DNA of 64,000 bases from Candidatus Hydrogenedens sp. (GTDB lineage: Bacteria; Hydrogenedentota; Hydrogenedentia; Hydrogenedentales; Hydrogenedentaceae): assembly GCA_035378955.1 (NCBI GenBank), contig DAOSUS010000005.1:33557-97556 (forward strand), in the 5' to 3' direction. Numbering within the stretch: position 1 is the first letter of the stretch; the number at the start of each line of letters is the position of its first letter. The position numbers and the translations under genes are program-made. The notes under the pieces are model-generated. The model saw only the letters and a list, made by a program, of their open reading frames with translations. It was not told the DNA's origin and ran no database searches. Shown here piece after piece: positions 8,804 to 17,484 of the stretch.

Positions 8804-9301
8804 TTATTTTTCTATATAGTGTTCAATTTGGAGGAGTTTTTTCTTCCATTCCAATCCAGCGGAGAAGCCACCTAAAGAGTGGTCTGCACATAATACCCGA
8901 TGGCAAGGAATGATAATAGGAATAGGATTAGTCCGTAAAGCCTGACCTATTGCCCTTGCATATTTTTTTAAAAATCCTGCTCGGTTTGCCAATTCTGCAT
9001 AAGTACATGTGTTCCCCCATGGAATTTCTCGAAGTGCATTCCATATCCGTTTCTGGAATTCTGTCCCACTTGATATATCCAGAGGAACCTGGTCAAATAA
9101 CTCAGGTATTCCAGAAAAGTATCTATCAAAGAGGGCTGTTAATAATCGCCCTAATAGGATGTTAGGTCTCTCGTGAAGTAAATAAGGTTTCGCTGAACCT
9201 TCTTGGTATAAAAGAATTTTTTGCAATCCTATCGAGGAAATATAACCGTAAATCGTGCCTGTGTTGTGTTTATAAACAAAGTTAGCAGAAGTTAGGGACA
9301 C
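8804..9301 (-). CDS. ogt: Methylated-DNA--protein-cysteine S-methyltransferase
   Basis: This suicidal repair protein transfers the methyl group of O6-methylguanine (or O4-methylthymine) to its own cysteine. The active-site motif IPCHRV is present with Cys at residue 133, preceded by the helix-turn-helix segment TYAELANRAG and the Arg-finger region ARAIGQALRTNPIPI. The length (165 residues) is that of Ogt-type single-domain enzymes, with a short N-terminal RNase-H-like domain. The start is GTG with AAGGA placed 8 nt upstream on the minus strand. The gene is monocistronic, divergent from the radical SAM gene, with a terminator downstream at 8610-8632. No ada-type regulatory domain is fused. Confidence 0.92.
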   Translation of the reverse strand: MSLTSANFVYKHNTGTIYGYISSIGLQKILLYQEGSAKPYLLHERPNILLGRLLTALFDRYFSGIPELFDQVPLDISSGTEFQKRIWNALREIPWGNTCTYAELANRAGFLKKYARAIGQALRTNPIPIIIPCHRVLCADHSLGGFSAGLEWKKKLLQIEHYIEK

Positions 9302-9387
9302 TTATTGGTTTCCTTCAATAATTATGAACATATTACAATATATCCAAAATATATCCAAAATTATATCATGCATAGGAAAACTACCTT

Positions 9388-10848
9388 ATGGTTCCTATTA
9401 TTCTTTCTACGATAACAGCACGATATTCACACTCTGCATTTGGCTTGCGGTATTTGCGTGCCAATCTTGGGAGGTGGAAAGGGCAATGCGTAGTTAAAGA
9501 ATTTCACTTAAAACAAACACCTTTATTTGTTGCGGAAAGTATTTTACAGGAAAAACCACAAATGGTAGGCTTGGGAGTTTACATCTGGAATGTTCAGGAA
9601 ATAACCCAAGTGGCACAGATAATAAAAGGAGTTGCTCCACAGACGATAATTATCATTGGAGGACCTGAAGTTACTTATGAATACGAAGACATGCCTATTT
9701 TCCATGTAGCCGATTATTTAATTCAAGGAGAAGGGGAAATTGTTTTTTCTCAGTTGGTAGAGGCAATTTTAGCGGGTCAAAAGCCAGAACAAAAGGTATG
9801 GGCAGGAGAAATTGACAATTTAAACACGATACAAATGCCTTATGATGATTACACAGAAGAAGACATAGCACACAGAATAATTTATGTGGAGAGTTCTCGG
9901 GGTTGTCCTTTCCATTGTGAATTTTGCCTATCTGCCATAAAGACGGGTGTCCGTTTCTTTGATAGGGGACATTTTTTAATGGAAATGGAAAAACTTATAC
10001 AAAGGGGAGCGAAGAACTTTACTTTTGTAGATAGGACATTCAATGTACGCGATGACCATGCCCTCGAAATTATACAGTTCTTCCTGAAATTTGTGAAGAA
10101 GGATATGCGTATCCATTTTGAAATTGTCCCGGATAGATTGAACGATAGAATATTAGAGGAGTTTAAGAAATTTCCTGATGGTACTTTACATCTGGAGGTT
10201 GGGTTGCAAACAGTAAACAGAAAAACACAAGAATTAATCTCGCGTCGTCAAAATTTGACAAGAACCTTTGAAGTATTGCAATTCCTGAAAGAGAAAACAG
10301 GGGCAAAGATACATGCTGATTTAGTCGCAGGTATGCCTGCAGAGACCTGGGATAGTTTTCGTGAAGGATTTAATTATCTTATTGAAGCCGCTCCACAGGA
10401 AATTCAATTGGGGATATTGAAACGACTACGCGGAGCACCGATTTCAAGACATATTGAAGAATATCAAATGGCTTTTGCCCCTTTCCCACCTTATGAAATA
10501 TTGCAGACAAGCACCTTATCTTTTGAAGAGTTACAGAAGTTAAAAAGAATGGCTCGATATCTTGAACTTTATTATAATCAAGGGAATTTTTCTTACTCTC
10601 TTAATTTGTTGTGGAAAACAGGGACTACTCCTTTTGACGCTTTTTCAGATTTTAGTGATTATGTTTGGAAGAAGACAGGAAAAACACATGAATTATCCCT
10701 TTCCACCCTTGCTAATTTATTATTTTCATATCTCCTTGCTATGAATAAGTTTCCGCCAGATATTATTGAAAAAGCCATCCGTGAAGATTACAATCAAAAA
10801 CCCGGGAGAACTGAAAAACTAAATATGTCAAAGAAAATTTCTGATTAG
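9388..10848 (+). CDS. B12-binding radical SAM protein (DUF4080 type)
   Basis: The 486-residue protein has three parts. An N-terminal cobalamin-binding fold (residues 1-140) begins with STITARYSHSAFGLRYLRANLG and contains IIIGGPEVTYE. The radical SAM barrel carries VESSRGCPFHCEFCLSA, so C173, C177 and C180 form the CxxxCxxC [4Fe-4S] site. A C-terminal region (about 360-470) is of DUF4080 type. The cytosolic protein should cleave SAM to a 5'-deoxyadenosyl radical and may use B12 for methyl transfer; the substrate of this subfamily is not known. It stands alone, 92 bp before purE, and could be coexpressed with it. DUF4080 proteins are common in anaerobes, which fits an anaerobic organism. Confidence 0.88.
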   Translation: MVPIILSTITARYSHSAFGLRYLRANLGRWKGQCVVKEFHLKQTPLFVAESILQEKPQMVGLGVYIWNVQEITQVAQIIKGVAPQTIIIIGGPEVTYEYEDMPIFHVADYLIQGEGEIVFSQLVEAILAGQKPEQKVWAGEIDNLNTIQMPYDDYTEEDIAHRIIYVESSRGCPFHCEFCLSAIKTGVRFFDRGHFLMEMEKLIQRGAKNFTFVDRTFNVRDDHALEIIQFFLKFVKKDMRIHFEIVPDRLNDRILEEFKKFPDGTLHLEVGLQTVNRKTQELISRRQNLTRTFEVLQFLKEKTGAKIHADLVAGMPAETWDSFREGFNYLIEAAPQEIQLGILKRLRGAPISRHIEEYQMAFAPFPPYEILQTSTLSFEELQKLKRMARYLELYYNQGNFSYSLNLLWKTGTTPFDAFSDFSDYVWKKTGKTHELSLSTLANLLFSYLLAMNKFPPDIIEKAIREDYNQKPGRTEKLNMSKKISD

Positions 10849-10940
10849 AAAAACATTCCTTTACGAATAATGTTGTAGAAAAAGAATTCTTCATATATGT
10901 AAAATAACATTGAAAAATATATTAGACAAAGGAGAAATAT

Positions 10941-11444
10941 ATGACAGTTCCAGAAAGAAAGCCCATAGTAAGTGTTATTATGGGAAGTGCATCAGACTGG
11001 GATGTAATGTCAGGTGCAACAAAAATATTAAAAGATTTTGACATCCCTCATGAAGCCCGTGTTTTATCTGCACATCGGACTCCTGATATGTTAAGAGAAT
11101 ATGTGAAATTTGCAGAGGAGCGTGGAGTAGAAGTATTTATCACAGGTGCTGGTATGGCAGCTGCATTACCGGGCGTAGTTGCTTCTTGCACGATATTGCC
11201 CGTATTAGGTGTGCCGATTCCTTCGGGTGCGTTAAACGGATTAGACGCCCTCTATTCCATTGTGCAAATGCCGCCTGGTATCCCTGTCGGTTGTTTTGCC
11301 GTAGGAAAATCAGGTGCTATCAATGCAGGACTGATGGCAGTGGCTATTCTCTCACAAAAATATCCAGAACTGAAAGAAAAATTAACAGAATATCGCGAGA
11401 AACAGGCAAAGAAAATTCTGGAAACAAATCTTCCTGAAGAGTAA
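10941..11444 (+). CDS. purE: N5-carboxyaminoimidazole ribonucleotide mutase (PurE)
   Basis: PurE moves the carboxyl group within N5-CAIR to give CAIR in de novo purine synthesis. The 167-residue product has the family signature VSVIMGSASDWDVM (residues about 10-23), the LSAHRTPD loop carrying the catalytic His, and the ITGAGMAAALPGVVAS and GALNGLDALYSIVQMPPGIPVG segments of class I octameric enzymes. An AAGGAG ribosome site precedes the ATG. No purK is adjacent. A TauE-type permease starts 27 bp later on the same strand and is probably only positionally linked. Confidence 0.95.
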   Translation: MTVPERKPIVSVIMGSASDWDVMSGATKILKDFDIPHEARVLSAHRTPDMLREYVKFAEERGVEVFITGAGMAAALPGVVASCTILPVLGVPIPSGALNGLDALYSIVQMPPGIPVGCFAVGKSGAINAGLMAVAILSQKYPELKEKLTEYREKQAKKILETNLPEE

Positions 11445-11471
11445 TTTTTCTAAAACATAGGAATTGTATTT

Positions 11472-12236
11472 TTGCTATCTGGTTGTTTTGTCTTTTGTGC
11501 TTTTTTTATTGCAAGTTTTGTGCATGCAACAACAGGTTTTGGTTCTGCGTTGGTTGGCATGCCTATACTTGTATTTGCTATTGGGCTACAGATTTCCGCT
11601 CCACTTTTAGCCCTGTTAGGGCAGATTGTTAATTTAGGGGTCCTTTGGCAGAACTGGAAAGACCTCGATTGGAAACATTCTCTTATACTGATTGTTCCTT
11701 CCATTTTTGGCGTTCCTATCGGATTGCTACTTCTTAAAGGGGGTAATGAGGAACTTTTAAATGCTGTGTTAGGAATCATTCTTGTAACCTATGGAATCTA
11801 TTCGTTCTTCTATAATAACAACCAAGAAATAAATAAAGAAATATCTGTTGTGAGTCGTCCTCATTTTTTTTGGGGTGCCATAGCAGGTTTTTGTGCCGGT
11901 ATTTTGGGAGGAGCATACAATGCTAATGGTCCTCCGGTAATTATTTATGCAAGTACTACACACAAAGATAAGGGCTCTTTCCGTTCTATATTACAGGCAT
12001 TTTTCTTTGTAAATGGTTTCATTATCATAGCAGGGCATATCTTTGCAGGTCTGATAACAAAAGATGTTTTCTATTATTCCCTTTGGGGCTTACCTGGTCT
12101 TATTGTGGGAATGTATTTAGGTTTCTATGTAGACCGGTTTATTACCCCCCAAAGGTTTCGGAATATTGTTATTACTGGGATAATTATATTAGGTATAGGA
12201 TTGCTTCTCCCTGTTTTTTATTCCCTATTATTTTAA
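11472..12236 (+). CDS. TauE/SafE family sulfite exporter-like permease
   Basis: This integral membrane protein (254 residues, about 7-8 predicted helices) has the repeated family motifs: an N-terminal FVHATTGFGSALVGMP and a second-half CAGILGGAYNANGPPVIIYA. TauE/SafE permeases move sulfite, sulfonates or related organic anions; the substrate here is not inferable. The start is TTG with AGGA 9 nt upstream, because the frame has a stop at 11451 and no earlier ATG. The stop codon overlaps the stop of the convergent rhaM gene (shared bases 12233-12236), so the two transcripts are antiparallel at their ends. Confidence 0.82.
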   Translation: MLSGCFVFCAFFIASFVHATTGFGSALVGMPILVFAIGLQISAPLLALLGQIVNLGVLWQNWKDLDWKHSLILIVPSIFGVPIGLLLLKGGNEELLNAVLGIILVTYGIYSFFYNNNQEINKEISVVSRPHFFWGAIAGFCAGILGGAYNANGPPVIIYASTTHKDKGSFRSILQAFFFVNGFIIIAGHIFAGLITKDVFYYSLWGLPGLIVGMYLGFYVDRFITPQRFRNIVITGIIILGIGLLLPVFYSLLF

Positions 12237-12544
12237 TCCATGTGAAACACTTCACGGATGGGTATAAAACGCGGTTTATTCCCATCCGTCTCCATAAGTG
12301 GATTGGTTTTTGCCCACCATTCTTTCATGATGGGTTCTTGAACAATACGGGTAAAGCACCTTTCCGGGTCTTCCGACTCAAAATAGGCAAACAAGTCCAA
12401 TCCATGACGGTAAATTGAATAATTTCGAAATCCTGCTCGCTGATGAGCCTCCAACACTTCTTTGCCTATATCTTCATGCAATTGTTCATATTCCTCTATA
12501 ACGCTTGTATCTTTAAGTCTCATCATAAAAGCATATCTATACAT
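12233..12544 (-). CDS. rhaM: L-rhamnose mutarotase
   Basis: RhaM interconverts alpha- and beta-L-rhamnopyranose for rhamnose catabolism. The 103-residue protein is a single ferredoxin-like domain of the usual length. It has the features MRLKDTSVIEEYEQLH (active-site His), AGFRNYSIYRHGLDLFAYFE and MKEWWAKTNPLMETD. An earlier in-frame ATG at 12550 directly abuts the GGAG ribosome site, while the ATG at 12544 has it 6 nt upstream, so the second is chosen. No rhamnose isomerase, kinase or aldolase is adjacent; xylose isomerase lies 4 kb away on the same strand. The gene is convergent with the TauE-type permease gene. Confidence 0.9.
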   Translation of the reverse strand: MYRYAFMMRLKDTSVIEEYEQLHEDIGKEVLEAHQRAGFRNYSIYRHGLDLFAYFESEDPERCFTRIVQEPIMKEWWAKTNPLMETDGNKPRFIPIREVFHMD

Positions 12545-12638
12545 ACACATCTCCTTTATTTTACTTTTTTTATATTGTATAAATTTGTATAATTTTATCT
12601 ATTCCTCAACTTTAATGTAAACATGAAAGGTTTGAATT

Positions 12639-14201
12639 ATGGGTATCCTATCAGTATTCTTATTAGTAGGTGCAGCTTTTTCAGAGACAGGAAATGAAAC
12701 TCTTTTGCAAAATGCATATCTTAATGGTGAAGCCCTTCTATTTTGCAGGAATGTTTTAAGTGGATGGATGCAATTTGTAGACCCGGAAACTGATTTATTC
12801 CCACGAAATTTAAAAGGCGATACTTACTGGAATGCGAAAGATTGTTCGGCAGATAATTATCCCTTTCTCACTTTGAGTGCTTATTTTACAGACCGTTATA
12901 TATTCGAAACACGGATGAAGAATATTCTTAAGAACGAACAAAAATTATGTAATCGGATAGACCGACTTCCCGATGATTGGGACCTCGTTAAAAAATCTTT
13001 TCGTCAACCTGAACCTAAATTAACCGACCTTATCTTTGGGGCATCGGAATATATCAAAGATGGGTTATTACCCTTAACGGAATATCTGGGGCCCACAGAA
13101 TGGTCTAAACGAATGATAGGGCTTATGGATGATATATGGAAAAATTCAAAAATAGAAACAGAAGTAGGTTTATTACCCGATGTTTCCCATGAAGTTGGAG
13201 GAGATTTATTACAGGGATTGTGTCGAATATATTGGTTAACAGGAGATGATAAGTATAAAGAATGGGCGTTTCGGTTAGGCGATTACTTTTTCTTATATCA
13301 TCTACCAACCGATAGTGAATATTTCCAATTGGATGACCATGGTTGTGAAGTTTTTGGAGGACTTTCTGAAGTATATTTGTTGTCTGCATATAAAGCCCCT
13401 GATAAAAGGGAACAATGGGAAGAACCAATGCACAGGATGATACAGAAAATACTGGACATTGGGCGAAATAAAGAAGGGCTATTCTTTGAGGCTATTAATC
13501 CAAAAGAGAAAAAGGTTCTTCGAGAAACACTGACTGATAATTGGGGTTATAACTATAATGCAATAGCTACCGTAGGAATTCTGGATAATCAAAATGAATA
13601 CTTGCAGGAAGTACAAAAAACTCTCGATAATTTATGGTCTTCACGAGATTATCCCTGGGAAAATGATGGAGCCGATGGATTGGCAGATTCTTTAGAAGGC
13701 TGTATAAATTTAATAAATCGTTTTCCGTCGGTAAATGCAGAAAGATGGGCTGATTATACGGCACAGCGTCTTTTGAAAAAACAAAGACCGTCTGGAATCG
13801 TGGAAGGTTGGCATGGAGATGGGAATACCGCAAGAACCATGTTAATGTATGCGTTCTGGAAGTCTCAGGGATGTTATGTTTTTCCATGGAACGCAGAGGT
13901 ATATGTTGGTTCTATAAAGACCGAAGTCAAAACACTACGAATTGTAGTAAAATCACATTGGAAATGGACAGGAAAACTACTATTTGATGTGCCAAGACAT
14001 AAGGTTTATTTCCATTTTCCTATGGATTATCCACGATTAAATCAATTCCCAGAATGGTTCACTGTGGATACGGATAAAGAATATCTTGTTCACATTGAAG
14101 GAAAAGATGAAATAAAGATTAAAGGGGAAGAATTGCAAAAAGGATTGTTCTTAGAACTTATGCCGAATACTTCAATTTTAATTACTATAACTGAGTTATA
14201 A
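12639..14201 (+). CDS. Secreted alpha/alpha-barrel protein, possible glycoside hydrolase
   Basis: The protein has 520 residues with a short signal peptide (residues 1-16) and a GAAAGG ribosome site. I cannot assign a named family. The body is helical with repeated Trp/Tyr-rich turns (DNYPFLTLSAYF, CRIYWLTGDDKYKEWAFRLGDY, DNWGYNYNAIATVGIL, DGLADSLEGCINLINRF), the look of an (alpha/alpha)6 toroid used by GH88/GH105, GH127 and related enzymes. A small beta domain closes the C-terminus (about 430-520). The likely role is breakdown or modification of an oligosaccharide in the periplasm or outside the cell. Candidate acids include Asp/Glu in DDHGCEVFGGL and NDGADGLADS, but the catalytic residues are not certain. 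Confidence 0.6.
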   Translation: MGILSVFLLVGAAFSETGNETLLQNAYLNGEALLFCRNVLSGWMQFVDPETDLFPRNLKGDTYWNAKDCSADNYPFLTLSAYFTDRYIFETRMKNILKNEQKLCNRIDRLPDDWDLVKKSFRQPEPKLTDLIFGASEYIKDGLLPLTEYLGPTEWSKRMIGLMDDIWKNSKIETEVGLLPDVSHEVGGDLLQGLCRIYWLTGDDKYKEWAFRLGDYFFLYHLPTDSEYFQLDDHGCEVFGGLSEVYLLSAYKAPDKREQWEEPMHRMIQKILDIGRNKEGLFFEAINPKEKKVLRETLTDNWGYNYNAIATVGILDNQNEYLQEVQKTLDNLWSSRDYPWENDGADGLADSLEGCINLINRFPSVNAERWADYTAQRLLKKQRPSGIVEGWHGDGNTARTMLMYAFWKSQGCYVFPWNAEVYVGSIKTEVKTLRIVVKSHWKWTGKLLFDVPRHKVYFHFPMDYPRLNQFPEWFTVDTDKEYLVHIEGKDEIKIKGEELQKGLFLELMPNTSILITITEL

Positions 14202-14204
14202 AAG

Positions 14205-15953
14205 TTAATTGCTCGTTACTTTTTGTTTTTTCTTTCGATAGATGTGAGAGATGAGCATCAAGACTAAAAATGCAATAACGATACCAATCCCTTTATAACC
14301 TACTTTTGATATTATAGACCAAATGGCACCTATTAGCGATAAAGTGAATGCAATGAATAATAAAATGTTCCATGACCAGAATTTTAGCCCTTGTGGAAAA
14401 TCATCTTTCAATAGTTTTTTCTGGTTTAAAAGTAGCCAGAAGGATAGATAAGCCAAAGGTAACAAGGTCATGCAAAATACGGAAGTTGGTATAGCAAGCC
14501 ACATTTGAGCATCTTTCCAGAATAATACGCCGAGCAGGCTAATCGAGACCATAGCACCACCTATAAATTGAGGGAGACCCCGTAAAGGACGGTTTAAAAG
14601 TTCACAAAAGCATAGACTATTAATTAACATTAACATAGAGGATACCCCTAACCCCATTCCCAAAACACCAATGCCAAAGATATATTTTGCAACGGTAGGA
14701 CCTGTTAAAGGTGTTAAGGCATCGGAAAGATTAAAAGCATCTCGACGAACCATCATAGCCGATAATTTACGGTCGGCTTCTGGTAGTCTTTTAATTCTTG
14801 CTTCTTTTTCTTCTTTTGATAGAATGTTCCATTGTTCCTTCCCTATTTCATAGATAATTCTTCCTTCGATAAGGCTCTGGAAACTACCCATTAAATTAGG
14901 GGCGGGTTGGATAAGATTTCCTTTTTCATCTTGTTCCCCTAAGAAACCGGGAGCAGGTTTTGCATGGAATTGTGCAGCTGAAGCAATAACTACACAACTT
15001 GTTGCTAAGATAAATGGAATAAACAAGCCTGTTGCAAGGTCGAATATTGCAAGTCCACGAAATTCCCTGTCCCATCCTTTTCGTAACATGGAGTAAGGGA
15101 GCATAAAAGTCATGTTAATTCCTACGGCTGTGGCTGCAGAGCTTATCATTACATCCCGCTGTTGTGAGACAATCAGGTTTATCCAATAGGTTCGAAACTT
15201 TTCCGGAACTTGTTCTATATAGGGCATTAGTTCTTTTGATGGGTAGAAAAACAAGGAGAAATCAGGAATAAACCCTGCTAAATATTTTTGCCAGTGGATT
15301 TGCCCTTTGATGTTTAATACAATAAATACACCGAAGAAGCAAATGACAACAGAAGCAACCATAAGTTTTATGATAACTTCAAAGATCTTTACACCTTTGC
15401 CTCCGAAGGTATAGAGCGTAAGAAATGTTAGATTAATGCATAGTATCAGTATCCCTATGATAACCTTTCCTATAAACGGTTCAACCGTTGGGGGGCCGAA
15501 TAGGTGAGGGAGTAAATTTTGTTGTATAGACGCAATGGCAATAGAGTATTGAGGCATTGCCCAAACAAAATTTGCAAGCATGGCTGCCAATAGCCAGCTC
15601 CAGCCTAATAGGGGGTTTACATGTTCGTTAATCATTCTAACGGGACTGCGACCTGTTGATAAAGTTACATAAGATATCGCACTTAACATAATAATACCTG
15701 CTATCATGGCTAACGGTTGTAGCCAGAGAAAGCCAAACCCAACAAGCACTCCCAAATACATGCTGGAGGATAATGAACCTCCACCTAATGTGGTAGCACT
15801 TTGTAACCATCCTGGACCTGAAAATCGAACAAAGGTTTTAAATAATGCCCACTTTCCTTGTTGACGGGACTGAACTAATAATTCTCGTTCTTTTTGTATG
15901 TTGGGTGCGATGGATTTTATTTGCTCTAATATGACATCTTTTTTTTCTGACAC
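14205..15953 (-). CDS. Nramp-fold transporter lacking canonical metal-binding motifs
   Basis: This is a 582-residue membrane protein with at least 11 hydrophobic helices. The start of TM1 (FSGPGWLQSATTL) and the general spacing match the Nramp/SLC11 family of proton-coupled divalent metal transporters. However, the DPGN signature of TM1 is replaced by LGGGSL (residues 56-61) and the MPH motif of TM6 by VGINMTFMLPYSM (about 278-289). A hydrophilic insert of roughly 85 residues (about 331-415) lies between TM7 and TM8. The Asp, Asn and Met that coordinate Mn2+/Fe2+ are therefore absent, and the substrate may not be a transition metal. The start is GTG with AAGGG 8 nt upstream. A terminator-like hairpin separates it from xylA upstream on the same strand. 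Confidence 0.7.
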   Translation of the reverse strand: MSEKKDVILEQIKSIAPNIQKERELLVQSRQQGKWALFKTFVRFSGPGWLQSATTLGGGSLSSSMYLGVLVGFGFLWLQPLAMIAGIIMLSAISYVTLSTGRSPVRMINEHVNPLLGWSWLLAAMLANFVWAMPQYSIAIASIQQNLLPHLFGPPTVEPFIGKVIIGILILCINLTFLTLYTFGGKGVKIFEVIIKLMVASVVICFFGVFIVLNIKGQIHWQKYLAGFIPDFSLFFYPSKELMPYIEQVPEKFRTYWINLIVSQQRDVMISSAATAVGINMTFMLPYSMLRKGWDREFRGLAIFDLATGLFIPFILATSCVVIASAAQFHAKPAPGFLGEQDEKGNLIQPAPNLMGSFQSLIEGRIIYEIGKEQWNILSKEEKEARIKRLPEADRKLSAMMVRRDAFNLSDALTPLTGPTVAKYIFGIGVLGMGLGVSSMLMLINSLCFCELLNRPLRGLPQFIGGAMVSISLLGVLFWKDAQMWLAIPTSVFCMTLLPLAYLSFWLLLNQKKLLKDDFPQGLKFWSWNILLFIAFTLSLIGAIWSIISKVGYKGIGIVIAFLVLMLISHIYRKKKQKVTSN

Positions 15954-16042
15954 GAATAAGACCCTTATATATTATGAAAATAAATTTTTGTTTAGTATAT
16001 ATATATTATTTTTATAATAGATTTATTGTATTTAAACTTTAA

Positions 16043-16070
16043 GGGGATAATCCTGTTCAGGATTATTCCC
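16043..16070 (-). terminator. Hairpin between xylA and the Nramp-like gene
   Basis: GGGGATAATCCT (16043-16054) pairs with AGGATTATTCCC (16059-16070) around a GTTC loop, 12 bp with one G-T pair. Read on the minus strand it follows the xylA stop and is trailed by a moderately T-rich stretch, so it probably ends xylA transcripts. Confidence 0.6.
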
Positions 16071-16091
16071 AATTTTAGATTGTTTGAAATT

Positions 16092-17408
16092 TTATCTTAT
16101 GTAATCATTTAAGATGTTTTCAAGCAATTCCTGACGACCACTTTGGAGTTTTGGTTCACCATGTTCTTCAGCGTATTTTGCTAATTCGACGAAAGAAACC
16201 TTTTTACTTTCAATTTTCTTGCCTAAGTCTTTATCCCAGCCTGCATATCGCTGTGCAATGGCTTTTTCGAATACTTTGTCTTTAATAAGTTTTTCGGCTA
16301 TTTTAAGACCACGAGCAAAAGCATCCATTGCTCCGATATGTGCATAGAATAAGTCTATGGGGTCTATGGACTGACGGCGAACATGAGCGTCAAAATTTAG
16401 TCCACCTGTAGTAAATCCACCTGCTTTTAAGATGATATACATGGCTAAAGTCGTGTCATATAAGTCTGTTGGGAATTGGTCTGTATCCCAACCTAATAGT
16501 AAATCTCCCCGATTAGCATCCACAGAACCCAATAGCCCATTTATTGCGGCAAATGCTAATTCGTGATGGAAAGTATGGCCTGCTAAAGTGGCATGATTGG
16601 CTTCAATGTTTAACTTAAAATGCTCCACCAATTTATAATGTTGAAGAAAAGCGTAACAACTGGCGGAATCAAAATCATATTGATGTTTTGTTGGTTCTTT
16701 AGGTTTTGGTTCAATGTAAAATTGTCCTTTAAATCCAATTTTTTTCTTATAGTCCACAGCCATCTGTAAAAACAGGGCTAAGTGGTCTAATTCGCGTTTC
16801 ATATCTGTGTTAAGCAGTGTATCATATCCTTCGCGACCACCCCAGAATACATATCCGGCACCATCTAATTCATGGGTTATTTCGAGAGCCTTTTTAACCT
16901 TTGCAGAGGCAAAGGCAAATACTTCTGGTGAAGGGTTTGTTCCGGCTCCTGCCATAAAGCGGGGATGAGAGAAAAGATTACAGGTGCCCCATAAAAGTTT
17001 TACGCCTGTATTTTTTTGATATTTCTTTGCAAGTGAAACAATATGGTCTAACCGTTTATTGGTTTCGGATAATGTATCTGCTTCAGGTGCTATATCTGTA
17101 TCGTGAAAACACCAGAAGCCGACACCTAACTTTTGATAAAATTCAAACGCTGCCTCAAGTGTCTGCTCTGCAATTTTCATCTCATCACTTCCACTACGGA
17201 AATTACGAAAGAGTGTTTGCGACCCAAACATATCCGCACCAGTTCCGCGGAAGGTATGCCAATAACATACCGCAAAACGAAGGTGTTGAGCCATTGTTTT
17301 TCCCAACACCTTTTCTTTGGGATTGTAATACTTAAATGCAAGAGGATTTTTAGAATCAGGACCTTCATAAGCAATAGGTTTCTTTATTTCAGGAAAATAT
17401 TCAGCCAT
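16092..17408 (-). CDS. xylA: Xylose isomerase (class II)
   Basis: The enzyme converts D-xylose to D-xylulose (and glucose to fructose). The 438-residue length is that of class II enzymes. The catalytic segment FHDTDIAPE has His102 and Asp105. Further marks are LLWGTCNLFSHPRFMAGAGTNP, the VFWGGREGYDTLLNTD signature, the metal ligands in YIEPKPKEPTKHQYDFD and NIEANHATLAGHTFHHE, and RGDLLLGWDTDQFP. A near-perfect AAAGGAGGT ribosome site lies before the ATG, suggesting strong translation. No xylulokinase is adjacent, so the pathway must be completed elsewhere. It is followed by a terminator-like hairpin, then the Nramp-like gene. Confidence 0.96.
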   Translation of the reverse strand: MAEYFPEIKKPIAYEGPDSKNPLAFKYYNPKEKVLGKTMAQHLRFAVCYWHTFRGTGADMFGSQTLFRNFRSGSDEMKIAEQTLEAAFEFYQKLGVGFWCFHDTDIAPEADTLSETNKRLDHIVSLAKKYQKNTGVKLLWGTCNLFSHPRFMAGAGTNPSPEVFAFASAKVKKALEITHELDGAGYVFWGGREGYDTLLNTDMKRELDHLALFLQMAVDYKKKIGFKGQFYIEPKPKEPTKHQYDFDSASCYAFLQHYKLVEHFKLNIEANHATLAGHTFHHELAFAAINGLLGSVDANRGDLLLGWDTDQFPTDLYDTTLAMYIILKAGGFTTGGLNFDAHVRRQSIDPIDLFYAHIGAMDAFARGLKIAEKLIKDKVFEKAIAQRYAGWDKDLGKKIESKKVSFVELAKYAEEHGEPKLQSGRQELLENILNDYIR

Positions 17409-17484
17409 GAGTTAAACCTCCTTTGATGGTTATTTTTAAGTTTTATACATTATACTTATATAATATTTTTTATTACATCTTTGT

